Notes under the pieces: model-generated
Database searches by the model: none
What the model was told of the DNA's origin: nothing
Seen by the model: the letters and a program-made list of their open reading frames with translations, nothing else
Shown here: piece after piece, positions 1 through 9,531 of the stretch
Numbering within the stretch: position 1 is the stretch's first letter
How the letters are laid out: each line of letters starts with the position of its first letter
Assembly (NCBI RefSeq): GCF_009727055.1
Contig: NC_052357.1
Location: 10,696,492 to 10,760,491, forward strand
Reading direction: 5' to 3'
Source: Benincasa hispida
Lineage: Eukaryota; Streptophyta; Magnoliopsida; Cucurbitales; Cucurbitaceae
DNA: 64,000 nucleotides
Position numbers and translations under genes: made by a program

Positions 1-167
1 CTTTAAACATTTCAAATTCGAGAATCACCTCTGCGGGACTGAGGCACCTGAAAACTCTGAAGAATCTAAAGCAGTTGACGCTGGAGGCTTGCCGGGTTTC
101 GGCAAGTGATATAAAAAAGCTTCAATCTACCGACCTCCCGAATCTGGTGAGCTTCCGCCCTGAGTAG
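1..167 (+). CDS. LRR protein, C-terminal end (partial)
   Basis: The frame starting at base 3 gives 54 codons and then a TAG stop at 165-167. The peptide has leucine-rich repeat spacing: 'LNISNSRITSAGLRHLKTL' followed by 'LKQLTLEACRVS', then the tail 'DLPNLVSFRPE'. That tail is characteristic of plant LRR-only proteins of the At1g15740 type, which lack a kinase or NBS domain. The 5' part lies outside the window. The role of the family is poorly defined; the repeats imply protein binding. The LRR assignment is secure, the exact orthologue is an inference from memory of the tail. Confidence 0.8.
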   Translation, partial: LNISNSRITSAGLRHLKTLKNLKQLTLEACRVSASDIKKLQSTDLPNLVSFRPE

Positions 168-689
168 CTGTGAAGAAGATGTCCTGTGATCCAACCTGCC
201 ACAAAGGCAGAGTTGTAAATAATGGTATCCAGGCAACAAGTTCTTATCAAATTGTGCATAGTTTTGGATTTATTTCAGGCCATGAGCTTTCAAAGACCAA
301 GTGCTTTTAAGTGGAGTCTAAAAAGCTTTCTTTTCAATCTAGTTCATTGGAAAAATTGGATAAGAATGGTAGAAGCTTGCAAGCCATGGCAGAAAAAGTG
401 GTACAAAAAAAAGGGATGAAACTTATGAAACTTCTGTAAATATATCTTCCTTCTCTGCTAAGGTAGTGGAGAATGTGAATAATGCAGTTTTTAAGTTATT
501 GGGTTATATGAACCGTTCATGTACGAAACTGGAAATGGATGTTCTTCCACTTTATGAATTTCCATCTTATTATAATTTATTATCATATGATTGTACAGAG
601 AAGTGATCTTGTCAATTTTGCTGTCTTATTAGCTTTGGAAATCTTGTTTTTCTTGTGCTTATGTTCCCATATTTTTTAAATAATAATAT
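168..689 (+). other. 3' flank / probable 3' UTR of the LRR gene
   Basis: Non-coding sequence between the LRR stop codon and the gypsy element. It is moderately AT-rich and probably carries the 3' UTR. A short open frame at 222-419 has no recognisable domain and is not called. Confidence 0.5.
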
Positions 690-694
690 TAATA

Positions 695-1133
695 TGTCAA
701 GCCCCTGTCCTGTTCACAGCAATTATAGTGCAAAGACAGACAATTGATGAAATAAAAAGATTGTTTCTATTGATATTGATTCATCCAAATCCCAGAAAAC
801 ATAAGAACGAAGACCTTGAACACTTGGAGAAAAATGAACTTCAGAGACAAGATGAAAAACCGAAAAAAACATAGTAACAACTAATAATCCTAGCACAGAT
901 CTGGGAATTCTCCTAAAAGGTTTTCTAGCTCTTATTTATCTTCAAAAAATGGCATGTCGTGATCTCAAGTTATCTTTTTTATAGGCCTTTGCAAGGATCT
1001 CCTAATTGTTTTCATCTTCCACTAATTTCCCATATTAGAATTATTAGAATTATTCTCTGCCAATTCGGTTGTAACCAATTCTTTCAACATATTTTCCTTT
1101 TTACCCTTTCTTTTATATGTGTAAATAATTGGG
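695..1133 (-). repeat. 3' LTR of the gypsy element, outer tip missing
   Basis: Direct repeat of 3053-3509. Similarity stops at AATTGG near 1133, where the internal deletion fused it to RT-coding sequence; the last 10-15 bases of the partner LTR (..GGTTTTACA) are absent here. Confidence 0.88.
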
Positions 1134-3001
1134 TTGGATGATCCTTGCTTGTAGCATTTCACTAACCAGCTTTTCTATTTCCTCTTTCTCTGTGCGTGTC
1201 CATATCTATAGGGTCGAACATTGATAGGATTTTGTCCCTTCATGGTTAGGACTCGATGATCAATGGCACGCTTCGAGGGTAGAGTTGAGGGGATGTTGAA
1301 GACTTCCCTGCTTTGCTCTAATAATGCTTGAATCATCACGGGTAGCTGCTTGATCTGTTTTCCTTCTTGCTACTTGGTTGATCTCCTTCGATCTCAAGAT
1401 GCTGGAACTCAATGAGGAATCTCATATCTTCTTCCTCCCATATTTTGGATAGTGCTTTTGAAAGAGACCTCTTCTTTAATGAGGGAGGGATCTCCCCGAA
1501 GTACCACCTGAGAATCACCTGACCAAAAAGACCTGATCAGTGAGGGCCAGTGAATACCCATAAAACCAGTGGTGCATAGCCAAGGCATTCCCAAAACCAC
1601 ATCCATCTGGCCCAACTCGATTGCCAAGAAGTCCGCTCTGACTTCCAGCCCCGGAAACTTCAGTTCGACATTCTTACAGATTCCCTTACCTTGAATAGAA
1701 GTCCCATTCCCAATAACCACCCCGAACTTGGTCTCTTATTTCAGAGGTAGATTAAGCTTTCTTACCGTGTCTTGGTGGATGAAGTTGTGTGTGGCTCCTG
1801 AGTCGATCGGCACTGTGACCATCTGATCATAGATTGTCCCTTTCAGCTTCATGGTTCCCTTGGTTGAAAAGCCAAGCACTGGTTTCAGAGCAAGCTCCGC
1901 ATTCGCAATGGTTTCTATCTAGTTTAACCCTGATTTTTCTTCTTCTTCCACGGTCTCCTCTCGTTCAGGCTCTTCTTCTTCATTGGCTATGAAAAACATC
2001 AACTGCCTATTCTCCTTCATTTTACATCGATGTCCTGGGGAGTATTTCTCATTGCAACGAAAACAAAGACTCTTGTCCAACTTTCTCGAAATTCCAAGTT
2101 AGATAGCTTTTTCAGATGGGGGGTCTTTCTTTGTAGGAATGTTTTTCACCGGTAGAGACACCTGTTTCATTACGGAGGAGTCGTTCGTTTTAATAAAACC
2201 CTTTTCCGCTGTGTTGGGCTCTTTTCTTCCGCTTTAGGCATCCCTTTTGCTGGGCTCGGTTACTCCCAGATTCGTCAACGCAATTCTTAGGGCCATGTTG
2301 CGATCATTTACCAACTGTGCTTGCACATACATTCGTCTAGTGTTTGAGGATTTCTACTTATCACTTTTTCTTATAGGGCGGGTTCGAGTCCGTTCATGAA
2401 CAAATCCTTCAACACATTTTTCGGCAACTCCGGAAGGGGTGCTGAATAGGTAACAAACTTCTTCACATAATCAGCATAAGTGCCATTTTGCCTGATTTTC
2501 AACCGTTGGGCGCCCAAGCTTCCTTCCTCGAGGGCTCTATAGTGTTCAAACAGTCACTTCTTCAGCTCTTCCTAAGTGGTGATCGCCTTCCGGTTGTTAC
2601 TCCACCTGAACTAGTCCACTTCATTGGGAGCAAAGCTTACCACAACAACCTTCACCTTCTCCGCATCAGACAACTCATGAATCTCAAAGTAATGTTGTGC
2701 ACGATACACCTAGGACTCTGGGGTTTCTCTGGTAAACAAGGGAATTTCTAATCGTTTATACTTACCTTTGTCATTGTTGCTCGCCCCCATGGATTGAGAA
2801 GACTCAGCTTCCTCAGCTTTTCCTTTCGAGGTTGCTTCCTTCTACAACCACGGATTCCTCCTTCTTCCTCGAGGTATTGTTCTCCCTAACTTCTTCAGCC
2901 AACTTCTCAACATTCTTGCATAAACCCATCAGGATTTCCTTCAGCCCAGAGATCTCTTTTTCGCTTGTCTCCATTCTTTCTTCCAATAGTTTTTGAGTCA
3001 T
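1134..3001 (-). pseudogene. gag-protease-RT remnant of the gypsy element
   Basis: The minus-strand start at 3001 gives a coiled coil (MTQKLLEERMETSEKEISGL...) typical of gag N-termini in this lineage. Lower down are the knuckle CFRCNEKYSPGHRCK, a retropepsin with the active-site motif IDSGATHNFIH intact (near 1784-1804), and the protease flap region 'MDVVLGMPWL'. RT begins with 'PINVRPYRYGHAQ' and stops after about twenty more codons at the deletion junction. Stops and frame changes occur between the blocks, so no single protein is made. Confidence 0.88.
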
Positions 3002-3027
3002 AGCTCTTGTCCACTATAGGGTTGTTT

Positions 3028-3041
3028 GGGCTTTGATACCA
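3028..3041 (-). other. Primer binding site, initiator-Met tRNA type
   Basis: The reverse complement reads TGGTATCAAAGCCC, close to the plant tRNA-iMet primer site TGGTATCAGAGCC. It lies 11 bp inside the 5' LTR and fixes the element on the minus strand. Confidence 0.85.
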
Positions 3042-3052
3042 ATTTATCAATT

Positions 3053-3509
3053 TGTCAAGCCCCTGTCCTGTACACAGCAATTATAGCGCAAAGACAAAGA
3101 TAATTGATGAAATGAAAGGATTGTTTCTATTGATATTGTTTCATCAAAATCCCAGAAAATATAAGAACAAAGACCTTGAACACTTAAAGAAAAATGAATT
3201 TCAGAGACAAAGATGAAAAACCAAAGAAAACAGAGCAACAACTAATAATCCCAGCATAATTCGAGAGACCTGAGAATTCTCTCCTAAAGGGCTCTCTAGT
3301 TCTTATTTATCTTCAAAAAATGACATGCCTTCAGGTGACTTCAAGCTGTCTTTTTATAGGCCTTTGCAAGGACCTCCTAACCGTTTTCATCCTCCACTAA
3401 TTCCTCCATATCAGAATTATTCCCTATCAATCCCGTTATAACCAATTCTTTCAGCATATTTCCTTTTTTACCATTTCTTTTATATGTGTAAACAATTGGA
3501 GGTTTTACA
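3053..3509 (-). repeat. 5' LTR of the gypsy element (minus strand)
   Basis: Starts TGTCAAGC and ends TTTTACA on the plus strand, the TG..CA termini expected of an LTR. It matches 695-1133 along its length with scattered substitutions and small indels. Confidence 0.9.
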
Positions 3510-3514
3510 TAATA

Positions 3515-4997
3515 ATATTATTATTTAGAAAAACAATATGTGGGTTAGGAAGGTTAAATTTTTTAACCTTTACAAATTCAGCTTTTGCAAAGAGAGTTTG
3601 ATAATATAACCATTAACTATTGAGTTTGAATTATGCTATGATTACTTGGTAGAATCTAAATCTTTTTTTTTTTTCAGAACAAAATATTTAAAGAAAGCCC
3701 AATATATTTTCATTTTCAAAAAAATCATTTGCAGCCGCAAGCAAAATTTCATCTTTAATAACAAGAAGTTATGGAAACACATATAAATGTGAGATTTAAA
3801 TTTAATGATCATAGTATATTTATCTTAAAAAAATAGAATAGCAGTTCTCTAAAGGACCATGTTTCGTAGGAATCTAAGATTTTTACGAGGTTGTTATTTA
3901 TATTACTGGTAAGATGTTTTGATATCTAAAGATTTCTGACATTTTAGGTAGCTCTTATAGAGGGCGGATTTTGGGTACCCTCTCGAAACATGAGATTTTT
4001 TGAATTCTCGAGGGCATCTACTTTTTACCCTTTTACCTTTTTTTTTTTTTTTTTTTTTCATATACACTTGTATCACCATTTTTCATTTTATTTTATAATT
4101 AAAATAAATATATTCAACCATATATTTTATCCTTTGGTTATACTGTAGTTGTTTTTGTTTTTTTAGAAAGATATTTAAATTCAAATTAATATTTATTTTA
4201 TAAAAATATTTAATTAATATATATTATTTTATCTATAAAAATAATAAATAANAAATAATAAAATATATTAATTTAAATTAAAGAGAAATTTAAATTAACA
4301 AAATAAATATGTTATATAAGTTTATATTATATTAAATTATTATAAGTTAATGATTAGTCATAAGAGCATCCTTAGAATATTATATAAATTTAGAACATTC
4401 CTGAGAAGAAATCGTACGAAATAAACACAGTTATCCAAGTCTTCTCAGATATCTACACAAATATTCTTATAAAACAAATATGATTATTTGAGGATATCAA
4501 AAATATGTAATTTTAAACATCTATAATTTTGAGCATCTAAACATTCCGGTTATCTATATCTCAAAAAATTAACGGCCCTAAAAGCAAATAAACTCATATT
4601 CAATATAAAAGAACAATTTTTCTTTTTCTTTTTCTTTTGGAAATCAAATTTCATGAAAAAAATCATTGAACATTTTCTGGGCAATATATCGAAAGACTGT
4701 TTGACGTGCTGAGTCGAATTTATATGTCTACGAAGTTTTTATGTGTGGGGTTTATATGTCCATGTTTTAAGTGTTTGGGGTGTTAGAGTTCATATGTCAG
4801 GTATTCAATATCCTTATATATATATATATAATCTATTTTTATGATGATTATTATTGTTTGGAAACTTTTTTATTCAATAATTCTACATATGTCTTTTATA
4901 AACTAAATTGCACTTTATTGTATTGTTTTTTAAGCACACATATATATGTTGGAAGTTTTGGGAAATGGGGTTTAGAGTTTACCTCGGATCATGCACT

Positions 4998-5030
<33 letters not shown>

Positions 5031-5792
5031 CATCTGTATACGAAAATACGATCTCGAGTCAAATTGTTTAATTACAAGTGAACTGATCTTATTTTAATAT
5101 TTTTTATTAAATTTTTTTTTTAAGATAAAAATACTCGTGTGTTTGATAATTTTTTCTCAAAAGTGTTTTACATACAAGTTTGTTTGATTTCTTACATGAT
5201 AAAAGTGATTTTATTAATGTTAAATTACTATAAAGAATGACTATAATATACTATGAACTAATAAAAAAATAGAGAGAATTCAACACTTGACGGAACTTAT
5301 GTACTTTTGTGTCAACAAAGGTGTTTTATTGACAATTTTATGCGTCAACTTCAATATAAACGTTTGTTGATGTTTTATATATTTTTAAAATTAATAGTTA
5401 TTTTTAAGCTTCAAATTAAGGTTTCATTAACGTTTTTTTGTCATGAGCGTCAACAAAACAAAAAACTCTCGTGTCAACAAAACTCAAATTTGTAGTAGTC
5501 ATAATTTAAAATTATGATCGTCGGCGTTGGTGAAGTAGCTACCGTCAGAGGTCGTCGGAGTTAGCCGTTGAATGTGGTCATCGAAGTTGCCGTCGAAGTT
5601 GGTTTCGGAGGTGGTCGCCGAAGTTGCATCAGTGGTGATGAAGGTCGAATGCACTGTCGGTGGACATAGTATAAAATGTTGGTGATGTATAAAGTTGGCC
5701 ACCCAAACAATAAGATGAGTTCACATCTCAACTATCCACTCGAATTTTCGATATTCCTTTTTATTTCTCATCTCATTTTCTCATTCCAAATA
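3515..5792. other. AT-rich intergenic sequence, no gene seen
   Basis: Long T runs at about 4040-4058 and 5003-5030, a TA dinucleotide run near 4815-4830 and one unresolved base at 4252. A GTCGGAG/GTCGAAGTTG-type degenerate repeat occupies about 5515-5640 and accounts for the open frames there. No coding region, RNA gene or clear transposon could be supported. Confidence 0.6.
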
Positions 5793-5800
5793 CCCCTAAG

Positions 5801-6386
5801 TAGGGGTGTTCATGAGTTGGGTTGGGTTGTGTTGAAAGACTTTTTAGACCCAACCCAATTGTTCGAGTTGTAAATTTTTTCAACTTAAATAATCCTTATT
5901 AAAAAATGAACTCAACTCAACCCAACCAAGAAATATTTGGGTTGGATTGGTTCAGGTGGGTCATTTTTATTTAAAAATTTGTTCTAAAAAGAAACTCTAA
6001 TTTAATTATTTTCATATATTGAATTAAGATTAATAACTCAATTTCAATTTATATTGTGAAAATTTTCTTTTTATAGTGCAAAGAAACTACTTTTAAGAAT
6101 TGTTGAAGAATACATTATTAAAAAAATATTGAAATTAAATAAAATTAAAATCAATATATGTATAAATAATTGTATTATAAGTAATAAAAAAATATATTTT
6201 AAAGTTAATAATAAATTCGAGTTGGTTTAGGTTGATTTAAGTTATATTAGGTGAACCTATGAACCAATCCAACCTATAAAATTTTCATTTATTTGAATCC
6301 AATCCAACCAAATGAGTGGATAACCCAACCCAACCTGCATGGATTGATCGATTTTTTTGGATCGTCAGGTTTTTTGAACACCCCTA
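5801..6386. mobile_element. hAT-type MITE
   Basis: 586-bp element with 12-bp perfect terminal inverted repeats: TAGGGGTGTTCA at 5801-5812 and its complement TGAACACCCCTA at 6375-6386. The flanks give an imperfect 8-bp target duplication (CCCCTAAG at 5793-5800, CCTTTAAG at 6387-6394), the length expected for hAT. The interior is AT-rich with GGGTTGGGTTG repeats near the left end and the complementary CAACCCAACC motif inside. There is no coding capacity. Confidence 0.82.
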
Positions 6387-6394
6387 CCTTTAAG

Positions 6395-6960
6395 TGTCAT
6401 GTTTATGTCCAAATTGTTAAAATAAAAGTTACATTAACTTTTTGTTCTTTTATTTAAAAAAAAAAATTAAAGAAACGACTTAATCGAGAATATTTAATCC
6501 ATTGAAGAAAACTTGATCGAGAATTTTCAACAGATTAAAGAAAACTTGAAAAATTTAACATAGAGTAGCAAATAAGAAACTACTAAAAAATTTTAAAACT
6601 ATTTTCTATACTAAACCTTGATTTATTACCAACTCAAAAAAAAAAAAAATTGTCACCTGAACTTCAACAATTAGAAAAAAAAGGCTAACATCGTGTATCT
6701 CATCTTAATAAGCTGAGTTATTACAGGAAAAAAAAAGTTACTAATAAAAAAAATATGATAAATAACTCAAAACAATAAAATGGAATCTTAAATCATAACT
6801 CGAGCAATGAGGTCGGATTTGGTACGCTCAATTCCATCATTGAACCATATCTAATTAAGAACCGACTCCCAATAAGATAATGCCACGTCGTTCCCCAGAT
6901 GGGCCCAATGGATTGGCTTTATGGACTAAAATAAATGGATCCCAGATTTCAGTCTAATTC
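6395..6960. other. Intergenic / distal promoter of the transporter gene
   Basis: AT-rich spacer between the MITE and the TATA box of the AVT6E-like gene. No gene or repeat family was recognised. Confidence 0.5.
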
Positions 6961-6966
6961 AGATTG

Positions 6967-6974
6967 TATAAATA
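6967..6974 (+). promoter_or_regulatory. Putative TATA box of the AVT6E-like gene
   Basis: TATAAATA lies about 305 bp before the start codon, followed at a suitable distance by a pyrimidine-rich leader. Transcription would begin near 7000. A GT donor in CGACGGTAAGA (about 7087) suggests an intron in the 5' UTR, but its acceptor is not certain. Confidence 0.5.
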
Positions 6975-7278
6975 TTGAATCTTTTTTATTTATTTTTTGA
7001 AGCCCTGAAGAAGAAGGAATCGACATTCAACTCCCATTTTCCTCGTTCTTCAAATTTGATTAATCAACGACGATAACAAAGACGACGGTAAGACCGTTGA
7101 CCCTGAGATTTAGGTTCTTTTTTCCGTTTGATTTTTGATCGGAGAAAGAAGAGAGAAGAACAACTTTCAATTCCATTATTTTTGGAGTAGGTTCTTATTT
7201 TTCTTTCTGGGGTTGGTCAATGCCATTGTTATTTTGCTTCTTGATCTGTATTATTGCATAAATTCCTAACTTCTATGA

Positions 7279-8754
7279 ATGGAAATGGATAGTAAAACTA
7301 GATATGTTGAATTGCAATCCCAGATTGATATTCAAAACCCCAGATCGGCTGATCCAAAACATTCAAATTATCCCCATAATGAGGAAGGTTTGGTTGGATC
7401 CAAAACATTGAATGGGTATACGGATGATAAGGATGATCTCTTCAATGATTTGGATTTTGATGTTGATAGCCATCCGCTTATCACTGGGGAGCCTCGAGGT
7501 GAGTCGAGGATTTCAGGGGCTGTTTTTAATCTCACGACCTCGATTATTGGAGCTGGGATTATGGCTTTACCTGCCACCATGAAAGTTCTTGGAGTTGTTT
7601 TGGGGTTTGTTTTGATAGTTTTGATTGGTATTTTATCTGAATTTAGTGTTGAATTGTTAGTGAGATTTTTGGTTATTTCTAAATCTTTGTCGTATGGAGA
7701 GGTTGTTCAGTGTGCATTTGGGAGATCTATGAAGGTTCTGACTGAAATCTGTATAATTGTGAACAATGCTGGTGTTTTGGTTGTTTATTTGATTATTATG
7801 GGTGATGTTATGTCTGGTTCTGTTCGTCATATTGGGGTTTTTGATCAGTGGTTGGGGCATGGATTTTGGGATCACAGAAAGCTTTTGATTTTGGTTGTGT
7901 TGGTGGTTTTTCTAGCACCCCTTTGTGCTCTAAACAAGATTGATTCCTTGAGTTTGACTTCTGCTGCTTCGGTTGCTCTCGCCGTCATCTTTGTTATAGT
8001 TGCTTGTGCTATTGCTTTGATTAAGCTTGTAGAAGGAAAGATTGAGCCTCCAAGAATGAGTCCTGATTTCGGATCCAAAAAGGCGATTTTAGACCTCCTT
8101 GTGGTGGTTCCAATAATGACCAATGCTTATGTCTGTCATTTCAACGTGCCGCCTATATATAACGAGCTTGAAACAAGGTCTCCACAGAAGATGAATACAG
8201 TGGGGAGGATCACAACCGTGATATGTATTGTGGTTTATGCTTTGACTGCCATATCTGGTTATTTACTTTTTGGAAATGATACCGAGTCCGATGTGCTGAC
8301 GAATTTTGACAGGGATCTAGGAATTCGATTCAGCTCCGCGTTGAATTACATTGTTCGAATTGGATATATTCTTCATTTAGTTCTTGTTTTTCCAGTTATC
8401 CATTTCTCTTTACGCCAAACTGTCGATAACTTGGTATTCGAGGGGTCGGCACCACTTTTAGAGAGTAGGAAGAGGTCTCTGACCTTGACAGTTGTGTTAT
8501 TGGCACTGATCTATATTGGTTCAACCATGATTCCCAACATTTGGACGGCCTTTAAATTTACAGGGGCAACAACAGCAGTCTCTCTGGGATTCATATTTCC
8601 ATCAGTTATTGCATTAAAACTAAGCAAGAAGAGTGGGCAGGGGAGCTTGAACGCAACAGAAAAGCTCTTATCATGGTTGATGTTAGGGCTGGCTATCATT
8701 GTTGGTATTGTTGGATTGATTGGTAATATCTACAGCTTAAGCAATCGGTCCTGA
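7279..8754 (+). CDS. AVT6E: AVT6E-like vacuolar amino-acid transporter
   Basis: Intronless 491-residue membrane protein of the AAAP/SLC38-like family (PF01490), predicted to carry neutral or acidic amino acids across the tonoplast or another endomembrane. The N-terminal ~75 residues are hydrophilic and acidic (DDKDDLFNDLDFDVD). The first membrane segment carries the family hallmark 'NLTTSIIGAGIMALP', and about eleven hydrophobic segments follow, the last being 'LLSWLMLGLAIIVGIVGLIGNIY'. The block 'STMIPNIWTAFKFTGATTAVSLGF' sits at the expected place near the C-terminus. Length and tail fit At1g80510 (AVT6E, about 489 residues) better than AVT6A-D. ATG at 7279 is favoured; the ATG at 7285 would remove two residues. 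Family certain, paralogue probable. Confidence 0.93.
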   Translation: MEMDSKTRYVELQSQIDIQNPRSADPKHSNYPHNEEGLVGSKTLNGYTDDKDDLFNDLDFDVDSHPLITGEPRGESRISGAVFNLTTSIIGAGIMALPATMKVLGVVLGFVLIVLIGILSEFSVELLVRFLVISKSLSYGEVVQCAFGRSMKVLTEICIIVNNAGVLVVYLIIMGDVMSGSVRHIGVFDQWLGHGFWDHRKLLILVVLVVFLAPLCALNKIDSLSLTSAASVALAVIFVIVACAIALIKLVEGKIEPPRMSPDFGSKKAILDLLVVVPIMTNAYVCHFNVPPIYNELETRSPQKMNTVGRITTVICIVVYALTAISGYLLFGNDTESDVLTNFDRDLGIRFSSALNYIVRIGYILHLVLVFPVIHFSLRQTVDNLVFEGSAPLLESRKRSLTLTVVLLALIYIGSTMIPNIWTAFKFTGATTAVSLGFIFPSVIALKLSKKSGQGSLNATEKLLSWLMLGLAIIVGIVGLIGNIYSLSNRS

Positions 8755-9531
8755 GTAACCATTCTTTTTAAGTGTTTATATTTTTGCATAAGACTTGTCA
8801 ATTCATGTTAATTGATCTTCCAGAGCTAGATTTATTTGGTGCTCTATTTGCTACCACGACTGCATCGTTCAGGAACTCGTACACAAATGGCATTGCTCGA
8901 GGTATGGAAAAGGATAGTTTTGTTTTGCAGCATTGCTCGAGAGATTTGCAACCATTACTGAGAGAGTGATGTACCCTATCATTTGAATATTGCATGGATA
9001 AATTAGTGAAGGAGTCAAAATTTTCTCGAACAAAATACTATGTAACTTAAAATTTTGATATTGTTTTGCAACTGCAATTTTGCAGAAGTGAAAGTATCAG
9101 CTCTTAGAAGGTAAATTTACTTTTATTCAATGCAAACTCATTCTGATCAAACAATTTGAAATGTATGTTTACAATCTTGAAACATATAACTTGTCCTTGA
9201 CTGATCTCTATCAGTACAGAAAGGACGTTACATTGAAAATAAAAATGCTCGATTCCTCTATGTGGTGGTGGTGTTCTCAGTCTGTGTCTTGAAAACTTTA
9301 TCATAGGTGTGATTATTTGAGTTCTTGATGGATAAAACAGAGGATTGTTCCATAGAGTTGAAACATCCATTAATCTGTCGACCAACTCATTGCCAATGCC
9401 CGGGTTAATTATAAGAATGATATAAAAGAAAAAGTTTGAAGCCACTAGTTAAATTTGAATTTCCATCTTTTATACAGCTAGCTCACTAGTAATCCCTGCA
9501 GCTACATAAACCATCAACAAAATGGTGGAAC
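8755..9531. other. 3' UTR and spacer between convergent genes
   Basis: Follows the AVT6E-like stop and contains its likely 3' UTR. Short open frames on both strands (8772-8995, 9104-9445) have no recognisable domain. Nothing else was supported. Confidence 0.5.

Larger units (their letters stand above)
695..3509 (-). mobile_element. Ty3/gypsy LTR retrotransposon, internally deleted
   Basis: Two direct repeats of about 440-457 bp bound the element (695-1133 and 3053-3509). It is flanked by a perfect 5-bp target duplication TAATA (690-694 and 3510-3514). On the minus strand the order is 5' LTR, methionine-tRNA-type primer site (3028-3041), coiled-coil gag start (3001 downward), CCHC-type knuckle (about 2025-2072), retropepsin (about 1410-1850) and the first part of reverse transcriptase (to about 1134). 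The frame then runs straight into the 3' LTR. Most of RT, RNase H and integrase, the polypurine tract and the outer tip of the 3' LTR are missing. It cannot move on its own. Confidence 0.92.

Noticed and set aside
5265..5495. Possible CACTA-type element end (..AATTTGTAGTAG)
   Set aside because: The end motif is incomplete, no matching left terminus or 3-bp duplication was found, and no transposase is near.
5499..5702. Short Thr/Asp-rich open frame
   Set aside because: Encoded by a degenerate GTCGAAGTTG-type repeat; no domain and no start context.
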